A stretch of DNA of 64,000 nucleotides from VFMC01 sp040398525 (GTDB lineage: Bacteria > Actinomycetota > Acidimicrobiia > Acidimicrobiales > Ilumatobacteraceae), in assembly GCA_040398525.1 (NCBI GenBank), contig JBBATY010000008.1:33985-97984 (forward strand), read 5' to 3'. Shown here piece by piece: positions 7,841 to 15,967 of this stretch (position 1 is its first letter; each line of letters opens with the position of its first letter). Position numbers and translations under genes: made by a program. Below the pieces are notes generated by a model. The model saw nothing but the letters and a program-made list of their open reading frames with translations. It was not told the DNA's origin and made no database searches.

Positions 7841-10243
7841 ATGGCGATCGATCCGCAGGCGCTCCTCGCGACCTTGACCCTCGAGCAGAAGGTGTCGCTG
7901 CTCGCCGGGTCCGACACCTGGCACACCACACCCGGCGTGCCGGGTGTGCCGGTGCTGCGGTGCAGCGACGGGCCGGCCGGGGTGCGCGGCACGTCGTGGA
8001 CCGGGCCCCACTCGGCGTCGTTCCCGTGCGGCACGGCACTCGGCGCGACCTTCGATCCGCAGCTGGTGGCCGAGGTGGGTGCCGCGCTGGGGCGCGAGGC
8101 GCGATCGAAGAACGCTCACCTGCTGCTGGCGCCGACGGTGAACCTCCACCGCACACCGGTGGGTGGCCGCAACTTCGAGTGCATGAGCGAGGACCCGACG
8201 CTGACCGCGCACATCGCCGTCGCCTACGTGCAGGGCGTGCAGAGCGAAGGCGTCGCCTGTTGCATCAAGCACTTCATCGCCAACGACACCGAGCACGAAC
8301 GGATGACGATCTCGAGCGAGGTCGACGAGCGCACACTGCGCGAGCTGTACCTCGTGCCATTCGAGGCGGCGGTGCGCCCGGTCGACGACGGCGGCGCCGG
8401 GGTGCGTGCCGTGATGAGCAGCTACAACCGGATCAACGGCACCTACGCGTGCGACCATGTCCCGCTGCTGCGTGGCGTGCTGCGCGACGAGTGGGGCTTC
8501 GACGGTGTCGTGGTGAGCGACTGGTTCGGCACCCACAGCGCGGCGCAGTCACTCGAGGCCGGCCTCGACCTGGAGATGCCAGGGCCGCCCCGCGAGCGCG
8601 GCGGCCGGCTGCTGGCGGCTGTGCAGGCCGGTGAGGTGAGCGAAGCCCGCGTCGACGAGGCGGTGCTGCGGTTGCTGCGGCTGTTCGAGTGGTGCGGGCT
8701 CGAGGCCGACACCGACGGGCGCCGCGGCCCGGAGGTGACCGACGACTCCGCTGCGACGCGCACCCTGATCCGGCGAGCTGCGGCCCAGGCGGCGGTGCTG
8801 CTGAAGCACGAGGGCGAAGTGCTGCCGCTCGCTGCTGGGGCGCGCATCGCGCTGATCGGCCCGAACTCCGAGCGTGGCCACATCCAAGGTGGGGGCAGCG
8901 CGCGGGTGCGGGCCAACCGCCCGGTGGGCGTCCTCGCCGAGTTGCGCTCCCGCGGCCTCGACGTGGTGCACGAACGCGGCTGCTCGATCGAAAAGCGCCT
9001 CGCCCCGCTGCGCGGCGACTACGTCATCGAGTACCGCGGTGCGCACGGCGAGACGGCGAGCGAGGCCGTCGACAGGGTGCGGATGATGTGGATGGATGCT
9101 CCGGCGCCGGGGATCGAGCTCGACAACTTCAGCGCGCGCGTGACGGGGACGTTCACGCCGACGGTGACCGGCGACTGGAGCTTCGGCCTCACGGCTGTCG
9201 GGCCCGCGGTGCTGCGGGTCGCCGGCGAGGTCGTGGTCGACCTTTCCGAGCCGCGCACGGGTGGAGCGTTCTTCGGCCAGGGCAGCCCGGAGGTGCGTGG
9301 TACGGCCCCGCTCGAGGCCGGTGTCGCCGTCGCGATCGAGGTCGACTACGGCGTGGCGACCTCGGGCACGATGCGCGGCCTGATCCTGGGCGCCGAGCCG
9401 CCGAGCGACGACGACGGCATCGCTCGCGCAGTGGCGGCGGCGGCCTCGGCCGACGTGGCCGTCGTGGTGGTGGGCACCAACGACGATTGGGAGACCGAGG
9501 GCGAGGACCGGGCGTCGATGGACCTCCCCGGCGCGCAGGACGAGCTGGTGGCCCGAGTGGCGGCGGCCAACCCCAACACCGTGGTGGTGGTGAACGCCGG
9601 GTCGCCGGTCACGATGCCGTGGATCGACGACGTCGCCGCAGTGCTGCAGCTCTGGTTCCCCGGCCAGGAGGTGGGCAACACCCTGGCCGACCTGCTGCTC
9701 GGTGACGCCGAACCGGGTGGTCGGCTCCCGGTCACCTTCCCCCGGCGGATGGCCGACACCCCCGCGTACCTGTCGCACCCCGGCGAGAGCGGGGTGGCTC
9801 GCTACGACGAGGGGCTGTTCATCGGCTACCGCTGGTACGACGCCCGCGAGATCGAGCCGCTGTTCCCCTTCGGCCACGGGCTCGGGTACACCACCTGGGA
9901 GCACGGGCCCGGCACGGTGACCGGCGACATCGAGGATGGGGTCACCGTCACCGTGCCCGTCACCAACACCGGTGCACGTGCTGGCGGCACCGTCGTGCAG
10001 TGCTACGTCGAGCCGGTCACCGAGGGCCCACGGCGGCCACGGCGCGAGCTGCGCGGCTTCGCCCGGGTGACGGCAGCGCCGGGCGAGACGGTCGAGGCCG
10101 TGATGTGGCTGCCCGAGCGGGCCTTCGCAGTGTGGGACGTGGCCACGCGAGCCTGGGTGGTGCCGCCGGGCACCTACCGGGTGTGCGTGGGCAGCTCGTC
10201 GCGCGACCTGCACGTCGCCGGCGTCGTCGGCGTTCCGGGCTGA
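7841..10243 (+). CDS. GH3-family beta-glycosidase with PA14 and Fn3-like domains
   Basis: The 800-residue protein hydrolyses beta-linked sugars, most likely as a beta-glucosidase or related enzyme. The N-terminal GH3 barrel includes KHFIANDTE and the nucleophile Asp227 in VVVSDWFGTHS. The second GH3 domain follows and is split by a PA14-like insert (about residues 420-510), as in BglX/KglX-like enzymes. The general acid is probably within DWETEGEDR. A fibronectin-III-like domain ends the protein. No signal peptide is present, so the enzyme should be cytoplasmic and act on imported oligosaccharides or glycosides. It is a single-gene unit. Exact substrate is unknown. Confidence 0.93.
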   Translation: MAIDPQALLATLTLEQKVSLLAGSDTWHTTPGVPGVPVLRCSDGPAGVRGTSWTGPHSASFPCGTALGATFDPQLVAEVGAALGREARSKNAHLLLAPTVNLHRTPVGGRNFECMSEDPTLTAHIAVAYVQGVQSEGVACCIKHFIANDTEHERMTISSEVDERTLRELYLVPFEAAVRPVDDGGAGVRAVMSSYNRINGTYACDHVPLLRGVLRDEWGFDGVVVSDWFGTHSAAQSLEAGLDLEMPGPPRERGGRLLAAVQAGEVSEARVDEAVLRLLRLFEWCGLEADTDGRRGPEVTDDSAATRTLIRRAAAQAAVLLKHEGEVLPLAAGARIALIGPNSERGHIQGGGSARVRANRPVGVLAELRSRGLDVVHERGCSIEKRLAPLRGDYVIEYRGAHGETASEAVDRVRMMWMDAPAPGIELDNFSARVTGTFTPTVTGDWSFGLTAVGPAVLRVAGEVVVDLSEPRTGGAFFGQGSPEVRGTAPLEAGVAVAIEVDYGVATSGTMRGLILGAEPPSDDDGIARAVAAAASADVAVVVVGTNDDWETEGEDRASMDLPGAQDELVARVAAANPNTVVVVNAGSPVTMPWIDDVAAVLQLWFPGQEVGNTLADLLLGDAEPGGRLPVTFPRRMADTPAYLSHPGESGVARYDEGLFIGYRWYDAREIEPLFPFGHGLGYTTWEHGPGTVTGDIEDGVTVTVPVTNTGARAGGTVVQCYVEPVTEGPRRPRRELRGFARVTAAPGETVEAVMWLPERAFAVWDVATRAWVVPPGTYRVCVGSSSRDLHVAGVVGVPG

Positions 10244-10291
10244 CAGCGCCGGGTCGACGGCAACGGGCCCGGTGTGCCGCTGCCTCGCGCG

Positions 10292-11128
10292 TCAGGGGCG
10301 GCGCAGCACGCGGTTCAGCTCGGCGGCGCCGAGAGCGATGGTGGCGTGCAGGCTGATCCAGAAGGTCAGCGCGATGACGCTGGCGAACGACCCGTACACC
10401 GGTGAGGCGTTGGCCAGCGAGCGGGCCACCACCGTCGAGCCGAAGTACTGCAGCAGCGAGAAGGCGATGCCGCCCAGGATCGCCCCTGGTGCCACCTCGC
10501 GCATCGGCGGTGTGGTGCTGCAGATGTAGCGGTACGAGTAGACGAGGATGCCCGCGTTGATGGCCGCCGTGCCGAGTAGCAGCAGGACGTCCTGCAGGCG
10601 GGGGAGTGCGGCGCTGGCCGACACCGCGTTGGTGACGGCGGTCAGCACCTGCGCGCCGCCGAGCACGAGGATCCCGCCGAGCGCCTGCAGACGGGTCTTG
10701 GCGAAGTTCGCCCGCTGACGACGGTCGAGCTCGTAGACATCGTCGAGGCCCACCTGGAGCGCTGTGAAGGCGCGCATGCCCGACCAGATGCTGAGCAGCA
10801 GACCGATGACGAGCACCCCCGTGCTGCCCCGCAGGTTCTCCGGGTTGGTGCCGATGGTCTGGCCGATGATCGGGATCTGCGACAGCGTCGAGTCGAGGAT
10901 CCGCTCCTGCAGATCGGGGTTGTCCTGCAGCACGAAGCCGAGCACCGCGGTGAGCGACAGCACCAGCGGGAACACCGACAGGAACCCGTAGTAGGCGAGC
11001 AGCGCCGCGTTCCGCCCGGTGCGGTGGCGGCTGTAGGCGTCGGCCACGCGAGCGATCACGTCGAGCGCGACCGACCGACGGCGAAGCCGCAGCACCTTCG
11101 GGTGCTCGATCCAGCCGGCGTCGCTCAC
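10292..11128 (-). CDS. YihY/BrkB-type inner-membrane protein
   Basis: This 278-residue integral membrane protein has the YihY/BrkB signature: AALLAYYGFLSVFPLVL early on, six or so hydrophobic helices, and the late segments ILVYSYRYI and GAILGGIAF. The family was once called ribonuclease BN by mistake; its molecular role is unclear, with transport or efflux suspected. The open frame extends to GTG 11173, but a TAACGT box ends eight bases before GTG 11128, which fits the leaderless pattern of this genome, so I prefer 11128. It is convergent with the GH3 gene. Confidence 0.85.
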   Translation of the reverse strand: MSDAGWIEHPKVLRLRRRSVALDVIARVADAYSRHRTGRNAALLAYYGFLSVFPLVLSLTAVLGFVLQDNPDLQERILDSTLSQIPIIGQTIGTNPENLRGSTGVLVIGLLLSIWSGMRAFTALQVGLDDVYELDRRQRANFAKTRLQALGGILVLGGAQVLTAVTNAVSASAALPRLQDVLLLLGTAAINAGILVYSYRYICSTTPPMREVAPGAILGGIAFSLLQYFGSTVVARSLANASPVYGSFASVIALTFWISLHATIALGAAELNRVLRRP

Positions 11129-11136
11129 GAACGCCC

Positions 11137-11142
11137 ACGTTA
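11137..11142 (-). promoter_or_regulatory. Candidate -10 box TAACGT, YihY gene
   Basis: TAACGT stands eight bases before GTG 11128. It lies inside the longer possible reading frame and is the reason for choosing the shorter start. Confidence 0.35.
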
Positions 11143-11280
11143 CCGAGGTGAGGCTGGCCGATCGGGACGGCACATCCTGGTTCGAAAGGCCCGGTGCGAC
11201 AGGCCGTCAGACCCTGCTGCGGCTGCCGAAGTGCTCCTACCGTCGACCGCGTCGTCCCGAGCACCCGGCTGGGGCCCGAC

Positions 11281-11287
11281 GAGGAGG
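11281..11287 (+). promoter_or_regulatory. Strong ribosome binding site before 11294
   Basis: GAGGAGG ends six bases before ATG 11294. It selects this start from several upstream in-frame ones and marks a leadered transcript. Confidence 0.75.
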
Positions 11288-11293
11288 ATCCCG

Positions 11294-12913
11294 ATGACGT
11301 CTGCCCAGCCTGGCTGGAGCGCTCCGCCTCCACCACCGTCGACCGGCCCCTCCGTCGCGGGACGATCGGGACGGCCGTGGGTGACGATCGTCGCGATCGG
11401 GGTTGCCGTCGCCGCACTGGTGGCACTCGGCCTCGTGCTGGTGCTTCGTGACGGGGCGGACGAGACCTCCCCGTCGACGACCGCCACTGCGCAGACGCTG
11501 CCGAGCACCACGGCTGCCGAGACGACGACGACGGCCGTCGCCGGGCTCGATCCGAGCATGCTCGGGGCCGGTGAAGTCCTGCTCGAGCCAGTCGGCGTCG
11601 CCGTGGCCGATGGGTTCACCGAGACCGTGGCGGTCGGCACCGAGGCCGCGCCGTCGGTGGTGCTGCCCGATCTGCCGCTGCCCACCACGACGGCGCCCCT
11701 GGCTCCCGGTCAGGTGCCCCTTGCGCAGATCGTGGGCAACGAGCCGGGCCTCTATGGGGGCACGCGCGACGTGACGGCCTGCGACCAGCAGCAGATGATC
11801 GAGTTCCTCGAGGCCGATCCGGCGAAGGCTGCGGCCTGGGCCGGAGTGCACGGCATCGACCCGTCGGACATCCGCGACTACATCGAGGACCTCACCCCGG
11901 TGGTGCTGACGCGCGACACACGGGTGACCAACCACGGCTACGCCGACGGCAAGGCACGCCCGCACCCGTCGGTGCTGCAGGCCGGCCACGCCGTGCTCGT
12001 CGACGAGTACGGGGTGCCGCGGGCGAAGTGCTCGTGCGGCAACCCGTTGGCACCGCCGGTCCCCCTGCCGAGCGGGCCGACCTACGTCGGCGACCCGTGG
12101 CCGGGGTTCGACCCCCAGGTCGTGGTCGTGGTGATCGTCGGCGACCCCTTCGACGGTGGCTTGGTGATCGTCGACCTCGGCACGGGCGAGCTGATCGTCC
12201 GTCCGATCGGCTTCGGCCCGGGCGACAGCGACGAGGTGTTCGTGCCGGAGTCGACGTTGGTCGATGTCGGCAACATCGGCGGTGTCTTCCCCGGCACCGA
12301 GCTGGCAGCGACGTTCACCGTCGACGCCCCGACGCTGATCACCTACATGCGGCACTACCACTACGGCCCGGAGACCCCTCCGGGGCAGGTGGGGCTCACC
12401 GCCCAGGACGGCACCTTCTACGGCCCCTGGCAGACGGTGGGCAGCGAGGGCCAGGGCGGTGTCCGCGATGCCTACTGGACCGTCGAGCCGATGGTGGTCA
12501 TCCCTGCGGGCACGTACACCGTGTGGGACTCCGAGCCGTCGACGTGGTCGACCAACGACGAAGCCGGCGGTGTCGGCTTCAGCGTGGTGCGCGGCCGGGT
12601 CGGCGTGAGCGCTCCGCCCGTCGTCGGCACCGTGCCGACCTCGCCGCCCGCCACCCCGCCGGCCACGACCGCCGACGAGCTGCTCCAGGAAGCCAGCCTG
12701 CAGATCCTCGACCTGCTGCTGCTCGACTGCGGCTACGACGTGCGCGACTGGACCAACGAGGGCCCCGTCGACGATGGCTGGGCGTGGACCGCGCTGTTCG
12801 CCGACGGTGCGGCGGTGTTCATCGTCCACGACCCGGCGGGCGACTGGTGGGTCGAGCCGGCCACCGAGCGGGCGGGGGAGATCGCCGTCGAGTGCGGCTT
12901 CTACGAGCCATAG
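11294..12913 (+). CDS. DUF6777-like membrane-anchored extracellular protein
   Basis: The 539-residue product has a short Pro-rich cytoplasmic start, one membrane helix (about 32-55), a Ser/Thr-rich linker and a folded outer part. The segment around residues 150-250 contains GLYGGTRDVTACD and TPVVLTRDTRVTNHGY, which I recall from actinobacterial DUF6777 proteins, and a CSCGNPL motif. A beta-rich domain follows, with WSTNDEAGG near its end, and then a Pro/Thr linker and a small C-terminal domain with two Cys (about residues 460-539). No enzyme motif was found. It is likely exposed on the cell surface; function unknown. Confidence 0.78.
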   Translation: MTSAQPGWSAPPPPPSTGPSVAGRSGRPWVTIVAIGVAVAALVALGLVLVLRDGADETSPSTTATAQTLPSTTAAETTTTAVAGLDPSMLGAGEVLLEPVGVAVADGFTETVAVGTEAAPSVVLPDLPLPTTTAPLAPGQVPLAQIVGNEPGLYGGTRDVTACDQQQMIEFLEADPAKAAAWAGVHGIDPSDIRDYIEDLTPVVLTRDTRVTNHGYADGKARPHPSVLQAGHAVLVDEYGVPRAKCSCGNPLAPPVPLPSGPTYVGDPWPGFDPQVVVVVIVGDPFDGGLVIVDLGTGELIVRPIGFGPGDSDEVFVPESTLVDVGNIGGVFPGTELAATFTVDAPTLITYMRHYHYGPETPPGQVGLTAQDGTFYGPWQTVGSEGQGGVRDAYWTVEPMVVIPAGTYTVWDSEPSTWSTNDEAGGVGFSVVRGRVGVSAPPVVGTVPTSPPATPPATTADELLQEASLQILDLLLLDCGYDVRDWTNEGPVDDGWAWTALFADGAAVFIVHDPAGDWWVEPATERAGEIAVECGFYEP

Positions 12914-12957
12914 GCGTCGGCCGGGCGTCTCCGACAGGGTCGGGCACGGTGATGCCC

Positions 12958-12963
12958 TACAGT
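12958..12963 (+). promoter_or_regulatory. Candidate -10 box TACAGT, DUF6159 gene
   Basis: TACAGT stands seven bases before ATG 12971 with no ribosome site, consistent with leaderless transcription. Confidence 0.42.
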
Positions 12964-12970
12964 TCGCTGC

Positions 12971-13861
12971 ATGACAGATCTACCGCCGCCTGTTCCGTCG
13001 TCGCCGACCCCGCCGCCAGCGCCCGGGCAAGCCGTGCCCGCCCGCTCGAACCCCAAGGGTGGCTCGTTGGTGAAGGCGTCGTGGGCGGCGCTCAAGCAGG
13101 ACAAGTCGTTGGTGTCGCTGCCCGTCGTCGGGGGCGCGATCTCGCTGCTGGCCATGATCCCGATCGTCATCGGCTTCGTCGTCGTCCCCGAAGGCGGCGA
13201 GTGGATCTACGTCGTGCTCGCCATCATCAGCGCCATGATCCTCGCGATCATCGCGACGTTCTTCGCCGTCGCCCTCGCCGCTGGCGCCCACGAGCGGATG
13301 AACGGTGGCAACCCGAGCGTGAAGTCGGCCATGGCTCAGGCCTGGAAGCACAAGAAGGCGGTCGTCGGCTGGGCGCTGCTGTCGGCGACGGTCGGCCTGG
13401 TGCTGAACGCGCTGAAGGAGAAGTTCAAGACCGCCGGCAACATCGCCTCCACCCTCGGGGGCATGGCGTTCTCGATCGCGTCGTTCTTCGTCATCCCGAT
13501 CATCGCCAGTGAGAACCTCGGACCGTGGCCGGCGCTCAAGAAGTCGGTGGCCACCTTCCGCGACAAGTGGTCGAGCACGGCCCGGGTGCAGTTGCGCCTC
13601 GCCGTCTACGTGCTGGGTCTGATCATCGCCGCCATCGTCGCGGTGGTCGTGGTCGTCGTGCTCGCCAACGTCAACTCGGCGCTTGCTGTCGTGGTCGGCA
13701 TCGTCCTCGGTGTGGCGATCTTCTACGTTGCGCTCGTGCTCGGGGCGATCTCGAGCTACTCGCGGGTGGCGCTCTACCGCTACTCCAGCGGGATGCCCAC
13801 CCCGGGCATCGACGAGGGCGCCATCATCGCGGCGATCGCCAGCACGCCCGCCAAGGGCTGA
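12971..13861 (+). CDS. DUF6159-like multi-pass membrane protein
   Basis: This 296-residue protein begins with a Pro-rich segment of about 35 residues and then has roughly six hydrophobic helices (near 52-75, 78-103, 130-148, 158-180, 215-243 and 245-272). The conserved polar stretch SWAALKQDKSLVSLPVVG and the ending ALYRYSSG match proteins named DUF6159. The function of the family is not known. It is transcribed in the same direction as the ABC importer operon 33 bases downstream, which has its own promoter-like box. Confidence 0.75.
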   Translation: MTDLPPPVPSSPTPPPAPGQAVPARSNPKGGSLVKASWAALKQDKSLVSLPVVGGAISLLAMIPIVIGFVVVPEGGEWIYVVLAIISAMILAIIATFFAVALAAGAHERMNGGNPSVKSAMAQAWKHKKAVVGWALLSATVGLVLNALKEKFKTAGNIASTLGGMAFSIASFFVIPIIASENLGPWPALKKSVATFRDKWSSTARVQLRLAVYVLGLIIAAIVAVVVVVVLANVNSALAVVVGIVLGVAIFYVALVLGAISSYSRVALYRYSSGMPTPGIDEGAIIAAIASTPAKG

Positions 13862-13890
13862 GCCCGTCACGGGCCACCCTCGGCCTCGGC

Positions 13891-13896
13891 TACGGT
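13891..13896 (+). promoter_or_regulatory. Candidate -10 box TACGGT, importer operon
   Basis: TACGGT stands seven bases before GTG 13904 and would drive the three-gene ABC importer operon. It favours GTG 13904 over GTG 13895, which lies within the box. Confidence 0.45.
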
Positions 13897-13903
13897 GACG
13901 GCC

Positions 13904-15967
13904 GTGGCGAGCATGGGGGTGCTCCGCAACGTCGATCGGACCCGGGCCGTTGCCACGGCCTCGGTCGTCGTCGTCCTGGTGATCCAGCTCGTCTGGTTCC
14001 CGATGCCGGCGGGCAACTGGATCCGCGGCGGGGTCCTCGGCCTGCTCGACGCCATGCTCGCCATGGGGATGGCGCTCATCTATCGCGCCAACCGGGTGGT
14101 CAACTTCGCCCAGGCCGACCTCGGCGCCGTGCCCACGGCGTTCGCGGCGGCGTTCATCCTGTTCTGGGGCTGGCCCTACCTGCTCGGGCTCGGCGCCGGC
14201 CTGGTGCTAGCCGTGGTGCTCGGTGTGGTGGTCGAAATGGCGATCATCCGGCGCTTCCAGCAGGCGCCACGCCTCGTGCTGACCGTAGCGACGCTCGGGA
14301 TCACCCAGTTGCTCGTGTTCCTCGGCATCCTCGTGCCGCGCTGGTGGGGTCGCAACCTCGCCAGCGAGCGCATCGAGCCCCCTGTCGACTGGAAGCTCAC
14401 GGTCGGTGGGTTCATCCTCAACGCCAACGACCTGATCGCGATGATCGTCGCTCCCACCGCGATGGTGGCTGTGGCCCTGTTCCTGTCGCGCAGCCGTCTC
14501 GGCCTCGCTGTGCGGGCCAGCTCGGAGCGGTCCGAGCGGGCCTCGATGCTGGGCGTGCCCGTCAGTCGGATCAACACCGTCGTCTGGGCGCTCGCTGCTG
14601 TGCTCGCCTATCTGGCGCTGTTCCTGAAGAGCGGCATCACCGGTGTGCCGCTCGGCAGCGCGGTGGGCCTGCCCACCATGCTGCAGGCGCTGGCCGCGCT
14701 GGTGATCGGCCGTTTCGAGCGGCTCCCCACCATCGCCTGCATGGCGCTGGCGCTCGGCATCCTGCGCGCCGGTGTGCTGTGGAACGCGGACTCGCCGTTC
14801 CTCGCCTACCCGATCATGTCGGCGGTGATGTTCGCGGTGCTGCTCATCCAGCGCCCCGGCTCGACCCGCCGCGACCAGGACACCACCTCCAGTTGGCGTG
14901 GCGCCGAGGAAGTCAGGCCACTGTCGGCTGCTGCCCGGGCCAACGCCTGGGTGTCGACCATCCGCTGGACCCTGCTCGCACTCGGCGTGATGAGCGTGGT
15001 GCTCTTCCCGATCGTGCTCGGCGTCGACTACGTCATCAAGGGCACGGCGCTGATGGTGTTCGCGATCATCGGCATGTCGCTCGTGGTGCTCACCGGATGG
15101 GCCGGGCAGATCTCGCTCGGGCAGATGGGCATCGTCGGCCTCGGTGCAGCGGTCAGCGCGACGTGCACCTATCGCTGGAACCTCGACATCAGCCTCGGCC
15201 TCGTGCTCGGCGGCATCGTCGGTGCGGCTGCGGCCTTCGCCGTCGGCATCCCCGCGCTGCGGCTGCGCGGCCTCTACCTGGCGGTCACCACCTTCGCGTT
15301 CGGGCTGAGCGTCGAGTACTGGCTGCTGAGTGACCGCTTCTTCAGCTGGTTCCCGGCATCGGACGAGCGCTTCGAGCGCCCTCCGCTGTTCGGGCGGATC
15401 GACGTGAGCACCCCGACGCGCTACTACACCTACACGGCCATCGTGCTCGCGCTGGTGTACGGCTCGTTGCGCAGCGTGCGCAGATCGCGCACCGGGCGGG
15501 CGATCGTGGCGATGCGCGAGAACGAGCGCTCGGCGCAGAGCTACTCGATCACCCCCGTGCGCACGAAGCTCACGGCCTTCGTCATCTCCGGGGCCGTCGC
15601 CGGTGTGGGTGGTGCGCTCTACGTCTACCTCAACCAGTCGTTCGTCGTCACCAGCTACGGCACGGCCGAGAGCTTCGCGGTGTTCACCTCGGCGGTCATC
15701 GGTGGCCTCGGCTCGCTCGGCGGTGCCCTGCTCGGTGCGCTGTACCTGCGTGGTACACGGTGGTTCATCACCTCGTCGGAATGGCAGCTGCTGTCGACCG
15801 GGCTCGGCGTGCTCTTCGTGCTGCTGGTGCTGCCCGGCGGCCTCGGCAGCCTCTGGGTGCGGGCCCGCGACCTGGTGGTGCGCAAGTTGGTGCCCGTCGA
15901 TGAGGCGACGGTCAGCGCCGCCGACGACGGCACGGCTGCGTCCGTGACCCCTGAGGAGGCGGTGTGA
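13904..15967 (+). CDS. Fused LivH-LivM branched-chain amino acid-type ABC permease
   Basis: One 687-residue chain holds both permeases of a LIV-type importer. Residues up to about 290 form the LivH half, with the early segment ALIYRANRVVNFAQADLG. After a charged linker, residues about 340-660 form the LivM half, with GWAGQISLGQMG, IPALRLRGLYLAVTTFAF and GRAIVAMRENE. Normally these are separate proteins that pair in the membrane; fusion fixes a one-to-one ratio. The family imports branched-chain amino acids, amides, urea or aromatic acids; the substrate here is unknown. It overlaps the next gene by four bases (GTGA). GTG 13895 is an alternative start. Confidence 0.9.
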   Translation: MASMGVLRNVDRTRAVATASVVVVLVIQLVWFPMPAGNWIRGGVLGLLDAMLAMGMALIYRANRVVNFAQADLGAVPTAFAAAFILFWGWPYLLGLGAGLVLAVVLGVVVEMAIIRRFQQAPRLVLTVATLGITQLLVFLGILVPRWWGRNLASERIEPPVDWKLTVGGFILNANDLIAMIVAPTAMVAVALFLSRSRLGLAVRASSERSERASMLGVPVSRINTVVWALAAVLAYLALFLKSGITGVPLGSAVGLPTMLQALAALVIGRFERLPTIACMALALGILRAGVLWNADSPFLAYPIMSAVMFAVLLIQRPGSTRRDQDTTSSWRGAEEVRPLSAAARANAWVSTIRWTLLALGVMSVVLFPIVLGVDYVIKGTALMVFAIIGMSLVVLTGWAGQISLGQMGIVGLGAAVSATCTYRWNLDISLGLVLGGIVGAAAAFAVGIPALRLRGLYLAVTTFAFGLSVEYWLLSDRFFSWFPASDERFERPPLFGRIDVSTPTRYYTYTAIVLALVYGSLRSVRRSRTGRAIVAMRENERSAQSYSITPVRTKLTAFVISGAVAGVGGALYVYLNQSFVVTSYGTAESFAVFTSAVIGGLGSLGGALLGALYLRGTRWFITSSEWQLLSTGLGVLFVLLVLPGGLGSLWVRARDLVVRKLVPVDEATVSAADDGTAASVTPEEAV

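Noticed and set aside
11178..11200. GGTTCGAAA resembling a tRNA T-arm
   Set aside because: No acceptor stem, D-arm or anticodon arm can be fitted around it.
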